DNA from: Herbaspirillum sp. YR522
GTDB lineage: Bacteria; Pseudomonadota; Gammaproteobacteria; Burkholderiales; Burkholderiaceae_D
DNA length: 64,000 bases
NCBI RefSeq assembly: GCF_000282575.1
Contig: NZ_AKJA01000132.1
Coordinates: 103,865 to 167,864, forward strand
Reading direction: 5' to 3'
The notes below the pieces were generated by a model that was given only the letters and a program-made list of their open reading frames with translations, made no database searches and had not been told where the DNA came from. Positions 39,716 to 48,606 of the stretch are shown in pieces. The translations under genes and the position numbers were made by a program. How positions within the stretch are numbered: position 1 is the first letter of the stretch; each line of letters opens with the position of its first letter.

Positions 39716-40255
39716 TCAGTGCGCCTTGAAATAATCGAACGGTTCCTTGCAATCCCGACACTGGTAGAGCGACTTGCAGGAGGTCGATCCGAACTGGCTG
39801 ATCACCGACGTATTGTGCGAACCGCAATGCGGGCAATCGACTTGGGCCGCGCGCATGCCGCGCCGGCTGATGCCGCTGATGTCGATCACCTGCTGTGCCG
39901 GTGGCGCGATACCGTAGCCCTTCAGTTGCGACTTGCCGTGCTCGCTCATCCAGTCGGTGCTCCAGGCCGGCGCCAGCTGCGTACGGATCTCCACCTGCTG
40001 CACGCCATGCCGGCCGAGCACGGCGACGATATCGTCGGCGATGACGCGCATGGCCGGGCAGCCCGAATAGGTGGGCGTGATGACGATGGTGCAATGCGCC
40101 TGGCCAGCACCGTCCTCGGTGATTTCGACTGCACGCACGATGCCCAGGTCGACCACCGAGATCACCGGGATCTCGGGGTCGGGAACCTGTTCCAGCCAGC
40201 GCCACACCTGCGCGTGCAAGGACGGGTCGGCCAGCCGCTGGGCGCAGGTGCTCAC
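39716..40255 (-). CDS. paaD: phenylacetyl-CoA epoxidase maturation protein PaaD
   Basis: MIP18/DUF59-type protein thought to help assemble the metal or iron-sulfur parts of the epoxidase. The 179 residues show the DUF59 core (QVPDPEIPVISVVDLGIVR, then VITPTYSGCPAMRVIADDI) and a C-terminal zinc-ribbon with CPHCGSHNT and YQCRDCKEPF. The start is a GTG at 40253-40255, whose bases overlap the paaC stop (GTGA). The open frame extends upstream only as a paaC shadow. Confidence 0.93.
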   Translation of the reverse strand: MSTCAQRLADPSLHAQVWRWLEQVPDPEIPVISVVDLGIVRAVEITEDGAGQAHCTIVITPTYSGCPAMRVIADDIVAVLGRHGVQQVEIRTQLAPAWSTDWMSEHGKSQLKGYGIAPPAQQVIDISGISRRGMRAAQVDCPHCGSHNTSVISQFGSTSCKSLYQCRDCKEPFDYFKAH

Positions 40256-41004
40256 CAGGTCGCTCCCGGATAGGCGCGTTGCAGGAATTGCATTTCGGCC
40301 AGCAGGTAACCCAGGTGTTCGCTGTGCCGGCCCTGCTTGCCACCGCTCTGCATCCAGGCCTCGGGCGAGGGCATCTGCAAGGTCGCCTCGCCCAGCACCT
40401 CGGTGACGTGTTCGATCCACTTGCCGCGCAGTACATCGGCGGCCGGTGCCACGCCCGCGTCGATGACGGCACCGTCGACGGCGTCGACGGCAAACATCTC
40501 GCCCGTATACATCCACAGCCGATCGATGGCCTGTTGCATCCGGCGCTGCGACAACTCGGTGCCGTCGCCCAGGCGCACCACCAGGTCGGCGCTGCGGCGC
40601 ACGTGATAGGTCACTTCCTTGATCGACTTGCCGGCGATCTCGGCGATACGCGGGTCGCTCGAGCCCATCAAGCCTTCCAGCAGGAAGTAATGCCAGGTAT
40701 CGAACAGGAACTGGCGCGCCACCGTATCGGCGTAATTGCCGTTGGGCTGTTCCACCAGCAACAGGTTGTTGAACTGGTGGGCGTCGCGCAGGTAGGCCAG
40801 TTGATCTTCGGTACGCCCTTCGCCTTCCAGCTCGCCGGCGTAGCTGAGCCACATGCGGGCCTGGCCGATCAGGTCCAGCGCGACGTTGGTCAGCGCCATG
40901 TCTTCTTCCAGCGCCGGTCCCTTGCCGCACCATTCCGACAGGCGCTGCGACAGGATCAGCGCGTTATCGCCCAGGCGCCGTACGTAGTGTGCCTTGTCTG
41001 ACAT
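40252..41004 (-). CDS. paaC: phenylacetyl-CoA epoxidase structural subunit PaaC
   Basis: Ferritin-fold partner of PaaA without its own di-iron centre. The 250 residues include DNALILSQRLSEWCGKGPAL, DLIGQARMWLSYAGELEGEG and RGKWIEHVTEVL, as in other PaaC proteins. ATG 41002-41004 (MSDKAHYVRR) has GAGGAG ahead, so it is preferred to an open-frame extension to 41028. Confidence 0.95.
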   Translation of the reverse strand: MSDKAHYVRRLGDNALILSQRLSEWCGKGPALEEDMALTNVALDLIGQARMWLSYAGELEGEGRTEDQLAYLRDAHQFNNLLLVEQPNGNYADTVARQFLFDTWHYFLLEGLMGSSDPRIAEIAGKSIKEVTYHVRRSADLVVRLGDGTELSQRRMQQAIDRLWMYTGEMFAVDAVDGAVIDAGVAPAADVLRGKWIEHVTEVLGEATLQMPSPEAWMQSGGKQGRHSEHLGYLLAEMQFLQRAYPGATW

Positions 41005-41024
41005 GCCGTTCTCCTCGATGCCCA

Positions 41025-41309
41025 TCACAGGTTCTTCACTTCTTCCGGCATCGGGAAGAAGGTGGGATGGCGGTAGACCTTGTTGTTGGCCGGTTCGAAC
41101 AGGGCGCTCTTGTCGCCGGGGCTGCTGGAGACGATGTCGGCCGCGCGCACCACCCAGATGCCGACGCCTTCGTTGCGGCGGGTATAGACGTCGCGCGCAT
41201 TGTTGATCGCCATCTCGCCGTCAGGCGCATGCAGGCTGCCCACGTGCTTGTGGGCCAGGCCATGCTGGCTGCGGATGAACACTTCCCACAGGGGCCATTC
41301 TTTACTCAT
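41025..41309 (-). CDS. paaB: phenylacetyl-CoA epoxidase subunit PaaB
   Basis: Small bridging subunit of the PaaABCE epoxidase complex. The 94 residues (MSKEWPLWEVFIRSQHGLAH to FFPMPEEVKNL) align closely with E. coli PaaB, including HVGSLHAPDGEMA, NARDVYTRR and KVYRHPTFF. A tandem ATG at 41310-41312 is possible, but the AAGGAAG ribosome-binding site is better spaced for 41309. Confidence 0.95.
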   Translation of the reverse strand: MSKEWPLWEVFIRSQHGLAHKHVGSLHAPDGEMAINNARDVYTRRNEGVGIWVVRAADIVSSSPGDKSALFEPANNKVYRHPTFFPMPEEVKNL

Positions 41310-41354
41310 CATCTCTTCCTTGTCTGGCGTGTTGTTCTTGGAACCGGCCTGGCC

Positions 41355-42341
41355 TCAGGCGGCCTGGCGCGACTGTTTCTTCTCGGCGTGCGCCACCAAG
41401 GCATCACGGAACCACTCGCCGTCGTCGTAGGCCTGCTTGCGGGTCTGCAGGCGTTCGCGGTTGCACGGGCCGTTGCCGCGCAATACATTGTTGAATTCGT
41501 CCCAGTCGATGGCGCCGAAGTCGTAATGGCCGGTGGCCTGGTTGAACTTGAGATCGGGGTCGGGGATGGTCAGGCCCAGGTATTGGGCTTGCGGCACGGT
41601 CTGGTCGACCATGCGCTGGCGCAGCTCATCGTTGGAGAACAGCTTGATGCGCCATTGCGCCGATTGCGCACTGTTGACCGAGGCCGCGTCGGATGGGCCG
41701 AACATCATCAGCGACGGCCACCACCACCGGTTCAATGCGTCCTGCGCCATCTGCTTCTGCTCAGCGCTGCCGCGCGCCAGGGCCATCATGATGTCGTAGC
41801 CCTGGCGCGCATGGAACGACTCTTCCTTGCACACGCGCACCATGGCGCGGGCATAGGGGCCGTACGAACAGCGGCACAGCGGGATCTGGTTGATGATCGC
41901 CGAGCCATCCACCAGCCAGCCGATGGCGCCCATGTCGGCCCACGACAGGGTGGGATAGTTGAAGATGCTCGAATACTTGGCTTTTCCGCTGTGCAGGTCG
42001 CCCAGCAACTGGTCGCGCGACACGCCCAAGGTCTCGGCGGCGCTGTAGAGGTACAGGCCGTGGCCGGCCTCGTCCTGGATCTTGGCCAGCAGCACGGCCT
42101 TGCGTTGCAGCGTGGGCGCGCGCGTGACCCAGTTGGCCTCGGGCAGCTGGCCGACGATTTCCGAGTGGGCATGCTGCGAGATCTGGCGCACCAGGGTCTT
42201 GCGATAGGCGTCCGGCATCCAGTCCTTGGGTTCGATCTTGACGCCTTCGTCGATACGGGCCTGGAAGGCCTGCTCTTCGGGACTCATGTCTTCCCGGCCC
42301 TGGACCTTCTTGATGCCCGTCTCTACCAGTTGTGCGTACAT
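41355..42341 (-). CDS. paaA: phenylacetyl-CoA epoxidase catalytic subunit PaaA
   Basis: Di-iron monooxygenase subunit that adds oxygen to the ring of phenylacetyl-CoA. The 328 residues carry iron-ligand motifs in [17 protein letters not shown] and [16 protein letters not shown] (two ExxH-type sites), and the C-terminal [23 protein letters not shown] 42339-42341 (MYAQLVETG) follows GGAGGAA; an in-frame extension to 42356 has no support. Confidence 0.97.
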   Translation of the reverse strand: MYAQLVETGIKKVQGREDMSPEEQAFQARIDEGVKIEPKDWMPDAYRKTLVRQISQHAHSEIVGQLPEANWVTRAPTLQRKAVLLAKIQDEAGHGLYLYSAAETLGVSRDQLLGDLHSGKAKYSSIFNYPTLSWADMGAIGWLVDGSAIINQIPLCRCSYGPYARAMVRVCKEESFHARQGYDIMMALARGSAEQKQMAQDALNRWWWPSLMMFGPSDAASVNSAQSAQWRIKLFSNDELRQRMVDQTVPQAQYLGLTIPDPDLKFNQATGHYDFGAIDWDEFNNVLRGNGPCNRERLQTRKQAYDDGEWFRDALVAHAEKKQSRQAA

Positions 42342-42440
42342 GGTGCATTCCTCCATGAAATGAATGGTGTGGCCAAGCCGAGCGCACCGGGCCTGGCCGG
42401 CCCGCCGCCAGCGTCGAGGTGCGTTCTCGCCGGGCCTGTC

Positions 42441-43043
42441 TCAGGCCTGCTTGGCCGAGATCAGCGGTTCGACGAACGGCGCGGCCAACGTCGGCCGCTC
42501 GGCTTCGATCGCCGCCAGCGGTTGTACTTCCTGCATGCTGGCCAGGCAGCGCCGGGTCAGGTCCTGGTAGGTGCGGGTACCTTCCTGCTTCCAGGCGATC
42601 TCCTGCGTGCTGAGCTCGCGGATCTGCTTGGCCGGCACCCCCGCCACCAGCGTGCGTGGGGCGATCTTCATGCCGGCGCGCACGAAGGCGCTGGCCGCCA
42701 CGATGGCCTGCTCGCCTACCTCGGCGTCGTCCATCACGACCGCGTTCATGCCTACCAGCGCATCGCGGCGCACGATGCAGCTGTGCAATACGGCGCCATG
42801 GCCGATGTGGCCGTTTTCTTCGATGATCGTGTCGTGCGCCGGGAAACCATGCACCACGCAGGTGTCCTGCACGTTGGCGCCGCGTTCCAGCACGATGCGG
42901 CCGAAGTCGCCGCGCAGGCAGGCGGCCGGGCCGATATAGCAATCGGGGCCGACGATGACGTCACCGATCAGCACGGCAGTGGGGTGCACGTAGGCGCTCG
43001 GGTCCACCACCGGGATCACACCTTCTATCGAATAGCACGGCAC
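42441..43043 (-). CDS. paaY: PaaY, hexapeptide-repeat thioesterase/gamma-carbonic-anhydrase family
   Basis: Trimeric left-handed beta-helix protein; PaaY homologues hydrolyse inhibitory CoA thioesters of the pathway. The 200 residues begin MPCYSIEGVIPVVDPSAYVH and show hexapeptide repeats with likely metal-binding His residues (VVHGFPAHDT, GHIGHGAVLHSC). First gene of the catabolic operon, with a 126-base leader after the predicted start point. Confidence 0.94.
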   Translation of the reverse strand: MPCYSIEGVIPVVDPSAYVHPTAVLIGDVIVGPDCYIGPAACLRGDFGRIVLERGANVQDTCVVHGFPAHDTIIEENGHIGHGAVLHSCIVRRDALVGMNAVVMDDAEVGEQAIVAASAFVRAGMKIAPRTLVAGVPAKQIRELSTQEIAWKQEGTRTYQDLTRRCLASMQEVQPLAAIEAERPTLAAPFVEPLISAKQA

Positions 43044-43119
43044 TGCGGTCTCCTTAAGCTTGGCTGCCCCGGACTGGTGGCTGCGCCCGGCGGGCTTTCA
43101 TGGTCTTGGCAGCGGGGTC

Positions 43120-43144
43120 TTTCGGCATCCCCTGGATGCCGAAA
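43120..43144 (-). other. 11-bp stem-loop in the 5' leader of the paa operon
   Basis: Perfect inverted repeat TTTCGGCATCC/GGATGCCGAAA with a 3-base loop, read on the minus strand about 25 bases after the expected transcription start. The U-run precedes rather than follows the stem, so it is not a standard terminator. It could protect the messenger end or act as a regulatory leader. Confidence 0.6.
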
Positions 43145-43175
43145 AAACCATTTGCCTGACGCCGGTTTTTAGGGA

Positions 43176-43204
43176 ATAATAATTTCAACCGACCGGTCGG
43201 TCAA
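43176..43204 (-). promoter_or_regulatory. sigma-70 promoter of the paaY-A...F operon
   Basis: On the minus strand: -35 TTGACC at 43199-43204 and -10 TATTAT at 43176-43181, with exactly 17 bases between. It drives the catabolic operon starting with paaY at 43043. Confidence 0.8.
43188..43201. promoter_or_regulatory. PaaR operator (palindrome ACCGACCGGTCGGT)
   Basis: Perfect 14-bp palindrome lying between the -35 and -10 boxes of the catabolic promoter, in the divergent paaY-paaR region. PaaR (TetR family) is the expected ligand by position; repressor bound here would block RNA polymerase, and phenylacetyl-CoA is the known inducer of PaaR proteins. Confidence 0.8.
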
Positions 43205-43441
43205 TAATGTTTTGAAGTTTTTTTGTGCATGAGCACCGTTTCGGTCAAGGCCGCAGAGGAAGTCGTGGCGGTGGCAGCAGGGTCGGGCAGGGCAAGCACG
43301 GTCATTGCCGGTTTTTTGCATCCAGGACACGCCGGGACGCCAGTGCCGCGCGCGCGTTGGCGCGGTTCACGGGCGATGTCGCGATTGGCGGCCGATTTGC
43401 GGCACAATCACGGCTTTGCAAAAAACATAAGGACACAGGCC
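43205..43441. other. upstream region of paaR without a supported gene
   Basis: The paaR frame is open back to 43223, but residues encoded before 43442 have no TetR homology. With the paa leader this makes a gap of nearly 400 bases between paaY and paaR, holding the divergent promoters. No clear paaR promoter boxes are identified. Confidence 0.5.
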
Positions 43442-44062
43442 ATGCCACGCAAGCGTGCAGCAGGATTCGATAACCAGCGCGAGCACATCATCGAACAGGC
43501 CGCCGCCCTGTTCGCGCGCAACGGGTTTGCCGGCACCTCGATGAATGGCGTGGCCGAGGCATGTGGCTTGTCCAAGGCGGCGCTGTATCACTACGTGCCG
43601 GATAAGGTGCAATTGCTGATGTGCATCTGCGAAGGCCACATCGAGCGCCTCGGTGCGCTGGTCGATGAGGTGGCGCAGTTGAACCTGGCGCCCGAGCCGC
43701 GCCTGCGGCTGATGGTGCAGCGCTTCGTGGAGGAATACGCCGATGCCCAGAACGAGCATCGGGTGCTGACCGAAGACGTGCGCTTCCTGGAGCCGCAGGA
43801 CCAGGAACGCATCTACGCCGGCGAGCGGCGGGTGGTGGAAGCGATGGCGCAGGCGATGGTGGGCGTGCGGCCCGAGCTGCAGGCCGCGCGCATGGCCAAG
43901 CCACTGACCATGCTGTTGTTCGGCATGATCAACTGGATGTTCATGTGGTTGAAGCCGGACGGCGAGCTGACCCATGAACGGATGGCGTCGGTGGTGTCGG
44001 ACCTGCTGTTCGGCGGCATTGGCGCAGTCGACCTGGAGCCGCAGGCGAAGAACAAGAAGTGA
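43442..44062 (+). CDS. paaR: TetR-family transcriptional repressor PaaR
   Basis: Probable repressor of the phenylacetate genes. The 206 residues begin MPRKRAAGFDNQREHIIEQA and have an N-terminal TetR helix-turn-helix (RNGFAGTSMNGVAEACGLSK, then AALYHYVPDKVQLL) and an all-helical ligand-binding domain. ATG 43442 follows AAGGACACAGGCC. A palindrome in the divergent promoter region is the likely binding site. Its own strand continues into the ABC transporter and paaZ genes. Confidence 0.92.
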   Translation: MPRKRAAGFDNQREHIIEQAAALFARNGFAGTSMNGVAEACGLSKAALYHYVPDKVQLLMCICEGHIERLGALVDEVAQLNLAPEPRLRLMVQRFVEEYADAQNEHRVLTEDVRFLEPQDQERIYAGERRVVEAMAQAMVGVRPELQAARMAKPLTMLLFGMINWMFMWLKPDGELTHERMASVVSDLLFGGIGAVDLEPQAKNKK

Positions 44063-44109
44063 CGTGAACCCTCCGCAGAGGTGGTGGCGTCATTTCGGCA
44101 GGACGTGCA

Positions 44110-44131
44110 GCGCCGGCAGGCAAGCCGGCGC
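44110..44131 (+). other. intercistronic hairpin between paaR and the binding-protein gene
   Basis: Inverted repeat GCGCCGGC/GCCGGCGC (44110-44117 with 44124-44131), loop AGGCAA, without a following T-run. It may stabilise or process the messenger; it is not a terminator. Confidence 0.5.
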
Positions 44132-44170
44132 CACGAGAAGTGACAAGAACATCAACCAAGGAGACTGTTC

Positions 44171-45316
44171 ATGAAATTCGTTCGCAAGCTGACTGCGCTG
44201 GTATTGCTGGGCTGCACCGGTGCCGCCATGGCCGACATCAACGTTGGCGTTACCGTGTCCACCACCGGTCCGGCCGCCTCGCTGGGGATCCCCGAGAAGA
44301 ACACCATTGCCCTGCTGCCGACCACCATCGCCGGCCAGAAGATCAACTACATCGTCCTCGACGATGCCTCCGATACCACCCAGGCGGTCAAGAACACCCG
44401 TCGCTTCATCACCGAGAACAACGTCGACCTGATCATCGGTTCGACCGTCTCGCCCAATTCGCTGTCGATGATCGAAGTGGTCTCCGAAGCGCAGACCCCG
44501 ATGATCTCGCTGGCGGCCTCGGCGCGTATCGTCGAGCCCATGGATGCCAAGAAGAAGTGGGTCTTCAAGACACCGCAGAACGACATCATGATGTCGCTGG
44601 CCATCGTCCAGGACATGGTCGCGCGCGGCTACAAGCGGGTCGGCTTCGTCGGCTTCTCGGACGCCTACGGTGAAGGCTGGTACACCGAGTTCAGCAAGGC
44701 AGCGGCCCTGAAGAAGGTCGAGGTGGTCGCCAACGAACGCTTCGCCCGCACCGATACCTCGGCCACCGCGCAAGCGCTCAAGCTGGTCGCGGCCAAGCCC
44801 GACGCGATCCTGATCGCCGGTTCCGGCACCCCCGCCGTGGTGCCCCAGCGCGCCCTGGCCGAACGCGGCTACAAGGGCCAGGTCTACCAGACCCATGGCG
44901 TGGCCAATGCCGACTTCCTGCGGGTGGGCGGCAAGGTACTGGACAACACCTTGCTGCCGGCCGGCCCGGTGCTGGTGGCGGCGCAACTGCCCAGCGACAA
45001 TCCGATCCGCAAGGTGGCGCTGGACTACACCACCAAGTACGAGACCGCGCATGGCAAGGACAGCGTCTCGCTGTTCGGCGGCTACGCGTGGGATGCCGGC
45101 CTGCTGCTGCAAGCGGCCGCGCCCGAGGCATTGAAGAAGGGCAAGCCCGGCACGCCTGAATTCCGCGCCGCGCTGCGCGATGCGCTGGAAGCGTCGAAGA
45201 ATGTCAACGGCGTGCATGGCGTCTACAACATGTCGGCCACCGACCACCTGGGCCTGGACCAACGCGCCTCGGTGATGGTCAAGATCGTCAACGGCACCTG
45301 GAAGTACCAGCCGTAA
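44171..45316 (+). CDS. ABC transporter substrate-binding protein (LivJ/branched-chain amino acid type) of the paa island
   Basis: Periplasmic binding protein of the type I Leu/Ile/Val family. The 381 residues begin with a signal peptide (KLTALVLLGCTGAAMA, cleavage before DINVGVTVST), then the Peripla_BP_6 fold with DDASDTTQAVKNTRRFI, STVSPNSLSMIEVV and KRVGFVGFSDAYGEGW. AAGGAGACTG ribosome-binding site. Its place beside paaR, paaZ and LivHMGF genes suggests an aromatic acid such as phenylacetate as ligand, rather than an amino acid; this is inference. Confidence 0.92.
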   Translation: MKFVRKLTALVLLGCTGAAMADINVGVTVSTTGPAASLGIPEKNTIALLPTTIAGQKINYIVLDDASDTTQAVKNTRRFITENNVDLIIGSTVSPNSLSMIEVVSEAQTPMISLAASARIVEPMDAKKKWVFKTPQNDIMMSLAIVQDMVARGYKRVGFVGFSDAYGEGWYTEFSKAAALKKVEVVANERFARTDTSATAQALKLVAAKPDAILIAGSGTPAVVPQRALAERGYKGQVYQTHGVANADFLRVGGKVLDNTLLPAGPVLVAAQLPSDNPIRKVALDYTTKYETAHGKDSVSLFGGYAWDAGLLLQAAAPEALKKGKPGTPEFRAALRDALEASKNVNGVHGVYNMSATDHLGLDQRASVMVKIVNGTWKYQP

Positions 45317-45403
45317 CCGCACTACCGCGAAGTGCGCCGGCCACGACCGGCGTACTTCGTTCCAGCATCCAAGGCAATCGACTTGCCGCCATCAGGAACC
45401 GCC

Positions 45404-47455
45404 ATGACTGCACAATCCACGCTCTTGCAGAGCTTCATCGCCGGCCGCTGGTTCGGTGAAACCCCGGCCCAGGCGCTGCACAGCGCCGTCAACGGCCGCC
45501 AGATCGCCAGCACCCACGCCGAGGCGATCGACTTCGGCGAGGCGCTCGAGCACGCGCGTCGCAGCGGCCTGCCTGGCCTGCTGAAGCTGGATTTCCAGCA
45601 ACGTGCGGCGATCCTCAAGGCCTTGGCCAAGTATCTCAACGAGCACAAGGAAAAGTTGTACACGGTCTCGGCCCACAGCGGCGCCACCCGCGCCGACAGC
45701 TGGATCGACATCGAAGGCGGCAGCGGCACGCTGTTTGCCTATTCCAGCGTGGGCGGCAACGAGTTTCCCTCGTCCAACCTGGTCCACGAGGGGCCGGCCA
45801 TCCCGTTGGGCAAGCAGGGGCGCTTTGCCGGTACCCATATCCTGGTGCCGCGCGGTGGCGTGGCGGTACATATCAATGCGTTCAATTTCCCGGTCTGGGG
45901 CATGCTCGAAAAGTTTGCGCCGACCTTCCTGGCCGGCATGCCCTGCATCGTCAAGCCGGCCACCGCCACCAGCTACCTGACCGAAGCGGCGGTACGGCTG
46001 ATCAATCAATCGGGCCTGCTGCCGGCGGGGAGCCTGCAGCTGGTCATCGGTTCCACCGGCGACCTGCTCGATCGCCTGCAGGGCCAGGACGTGGTGACCT
46101 TCACCGGCTCGGCCGACACCGCCGCCAAGCTGCGGGTGCATCCCAACCTGGTTGCACGGTCGATTCCCTTCAATGCCGAAGCCGATTCGCTCAACTGCGC
46201 CATCCTCGGCCCCGATGTCACGCCCGACGATGAAGAGTTCGACCTGTTCGTCAAGGAAGTGGCGCGCGAGATGACCACCAAGGCGGGCCAGAAGTGCACC
46301 GCGATCCGGCGCGCCATCGTGCCGCGCCAGCACATCGATGCGGTGGCCGAGCGCTTGCGCGCGCGACTGGCCAAGACGGTGGTGGGCGACCCATCGGTGG
46401 AGGGCGTACGCATGGGGCCACTGGCATCCAAGGCGCAACAGCGCGATGTGGCCGAACGGGTAGCCCTGCTCAAGCAGGGCGCCGAGCAGGTATTCGGTGC
46501 GCAGGACGGCTTCTCGCCGCAGGGCGATGGGGTGTCCGATGGCGCCTTCTTCGCGCCGACCCTGCTGCTGTGCCGCGACGGCGCCAACGACGCGGTACAC
46601 GACGTGGAAGCCTTCGGACCGGTCAGCACCCTGATCGCCTATGACGACCTGGATGGCGCGCTGGACCTGGCCGCTCGCGGTCGTGGCAGCCTGGTGGGCA
46701 GCCTGGTCACGCGCGACCCGGCCGTGGCGGCCAAGGCCATCCCGGTGGCAGCGGCCTGGCATGGTCGCCTGCTGATCCTGGATCGCGAGGCCGCCGTCGA
46801 ATCGACCGGCCACGGCTCGCCACTGCCGCAGTTGAAGCATGGCGGCCCGGGACGCGCCGGTGGCGGCGAAGAACTGGGTGGCTCGCGCGCCGTGAAGCAC
46901 TACCTGCAACGCGCGGCGGTACAGGGTTCGCCCACCATGCTGGCGGCGGTCGTGGGCGAGCACGTGCGGGGCGCGGCGGTGCGCGAAGCGGCCATCCACC
47001 CGTTCCGCCATCATTTCGAAGACCTGCGGATCGGCGACTCGCTGCTGACCCATCGGCGTACCGTCAGCGAAGCCGACATCGTCAATTTCGGCGGCCTGTC
47101 AGGCGACTTCTTCTACATGCACTTCGACGAGATCGCGGCCAGGGAATCGGTGTTCGGCAAGCGTATCGCGCACGGCTACTTCGTGCTGTCGGCCGCCGCC
47201 GGCTTGTTCGTCTCGCCCGCACAGGGACCGGTGCTGGCCAACTACGGCCTCGACACCCTGCGCTTCGTCAAGCCGGTCGGCATCGGCGACACCATCCAGG
47301 CGCGCCTGACCTGCAAGCGCAAGATCGATCGCAACAAGACCGACGTCAATGGCGTCGGCCAGGGCGTGGTGGCATGGGACGTCGAAGTCAGCAACCAGGA
47401 CGGCGAGCTGGTGGCGTCATACGACATCCTGACGCTGGTGGCCAAGAAGCCGTAA
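45404..47455 (+). CDS. paaZ: bifunctional oxepin-CoA hydrolase / 3-oxo-5,6-dehydrosuberyl-CoA semialdehyde dehydrogenase PaaZ
   Basis: Opens the oxepin ring and oxidises the resulting aldehyde. The 683 residues fuse an aldehyde dehydrogenase domain (about 1-515; catalytic Cys in KAGQKCTAIRRAIV, Glu in IPFNAEADSLN) and a MaoC-like hotdog hydratase (about 535-683; catalytic Asp/His in LSGDFFYMHFDEIA). ATG 45404 gives MTAQSTLLQSFIAG, the family start; an open-frame extension to 45332 is not supported. A decayed stretch resembling its residues around 470-500 recurs at 53445. Confidence 0.96.
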   Translation: MTAQSTLLQSFIAGRWFGETPAQALHSAVNGRQIASTHAEAIDFGEALEHARRSGLPGLLKLDFQQRAAILKALAKYLNEHKEKLYTVSAHSGATRADSWIDIEGGSGTLFAYSSVGGNEFPSSNLVHEGPAIPLGKQGRFAGTHILVPRGGVAVHINAFNFPVWGMLEKFAPTFLAGMPCIVKPATATSYLTEAAVRLINQSGLLPAGSLQLVIGSTGDLLDRLQGQDVVTFTGSADTAAKLRVHPNLVARSIPFNAEADSLNCAILGPDVTPDDEEFDLFVKEVAREMTTKAGQKCTAIRRAIVPRQHIDAVAERLRARLAKTVVGDPSVEGVRMGPLASKAQQRDVAERVALLKQGAEQVFGAQDGFSPQGDGVSDGAFFAPTLLLCRDGANDAVHDVEAFGPVSTLIAYDDLDGALDLAARGRGSLVGSLVTRDPAVAAKAIPVAAAWHGRLLILDREAAVESTGHGSPLPQLKHGGPGRAGGGEELGGSRAVKHYLQRAAVQGSPTMLAAVVGEHVRGAAVREAAIHPFRHHFEDLRIGDSLLTHRRTVSEADIVNFGGLSGDFFYMHFDEIAARESVFGKRIAHGYFVLSAAAGLFVSPAQGPVLANYGLDTLRFVKPVGIGDTIQARLTCKRKIDRNKTDVNGVGQGVVAWDVEVSNQDGELVASYDILTLVAKKP

Positions 47456-47543
47456 TAAGCCGCATCAGACGGCAATTCGTAGCACACCCCATGGCACGTC
47501 GCGGGAACCGACGTCGCCATGATGGCAAAACCGGGAGGAAGAA

Positions 47544-48596
47544 GTGGACGCAAGCATCATGACGGTGCTGATCCAGGACGGCATCACGACGGGCGCGATC
47601 TATGCCCTGCTGTCGCTGGCATTGGTATTGGTATTTTCGGTAACCCGGGTCATTTTCTTGCCGCAAGGCGAGTTCGTGGCCTTCGGTGCGTTGACGCTGG
47701 CGGCGATCCAGGCCGGCCAGGCGCCGCTGACCGCGCTGCTGCTGGTGGCGCTGGGGGTGGTGGCACTGGTGGTCGAACTGATCGACAACCTGCGCGTGGC
47801 CGAGCGCCGTACGCGCCTGGCTCCCAGGCTGCCGCTGTTGCTGGGCAAGACCCTGGTGTTCCCGCTGGCGCTGTATGCGCTCACCCGCAGCGTGGCGCTG
47901 CAGGACCTGCCGATGCTGGTGCAGATCGGATTGACGCTGGCCATCGTGGTGCCGATGGGCCCGATGATCTACCGCGTGGCCTACCAGCCGTTGGCGCACG
48001 CCAGCATCCTGGTGTTGCTGATCGCCTCGCTGGGCGTGCACCTGGCCATGGTGGGCCTGGGCCTGTTCATGTTCGGCCCGGAAGGCTCCAATACCAAGCC
48101 CTTCACCGACCTGCAGTTCAGCCTCGGCGACAGCATGGTGTCGGGCCAGAGCGTGATCGTGGTGGTCACGGTGGCGGCGCTGATCACGGCCATCTATTTC
48201 TATTTCGAGCGCACGTTGTCGGGCAAGGCCTTGCGCGCCACCGCCGTCAACCGCCTGGGTGCGCGGCTGGTGGGCGTGGGCATCAACCAGGCCGGCAAGC
48301 TGTCGTTCACCATGGCCGCCGGCATCGGGGCGCTGTGCGGGATCCTGATCGCACCGTTTACCATCGTCAACTACGAGTCCGGCTTCCTGATCGCGTTGAA
48401 GGGCTTCGTGGCCGCCATCTTCGGCGGGCTGGCCAGTTACCCGATTGCCGCGCTGGGCGCGTTGTCGGTCGGGCTGGTCGAGAGTTTCTCGTCGTTCTGG
48501 GCCAGCTCGTTCAAGGAGCTCATCGTATTCACCGTGATCATCCCGGTGTTGCTGTGGCGTTCGCTCACCAGCAACCATGTCGATGAAGAAGCCTGA
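47544..48596 (+). CDS. livH: branched-chain amino acid-type ABC transporter permease (LivH family)
   Basis: Inner-membrane permease of the ABC system encoded with paaZ. The 350 residues contain about eight membrane helices and LivH features ([60 protein letters not shown]). Start: ATG 47544 after GAGGAAGAAG. Ends ten bases before the LivM-LivG gene, so it is one operon. Confidence 0.93.
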   Translation: MDASIMTVLIQDGITTGAIYALLSLALVLVFSVTRVIFLPQGEFVAFGALTLAAIQAGQAPLTALLLVALGVVALVVELIDNLRVAERRTRLAPRLPLLLGKTLVFPLALYALTRSVALQDLPMLVQIGLTLAIVVPMGPMIYRVAYQPLAHASILVLLIASLGVHLAMVGLGLFMFGPEGSNTKPFTDLQFSLGDSMVSGQSVIVVVTVAALITAIYFYFERTLSGKALRATAVNRLGARLVGVGINQAGKLSFTMAAGIGALCGILIAPFTIVNYESGFLIALKGFVAAIFGGLASYPIAALGALSVGLVESFSSFWASSFKELIVFTVIIPVLLWRSLTSNHVDEEA

Positions 48597-48606
48597 GGGA
48601 GCCGCC

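Noticed and set aside
37774..39729. A long plus-strand open frame opposite paaG-paaE
   Set aside because: Antisense shadow of two well-identified genes.
43223..43441. N-terminal extension of PaaR
   Set aside because: The 73 extra residues have no TetR similarity; ATG 43442 has a ribosome-binding site and gives the usual 206-residue regulator.
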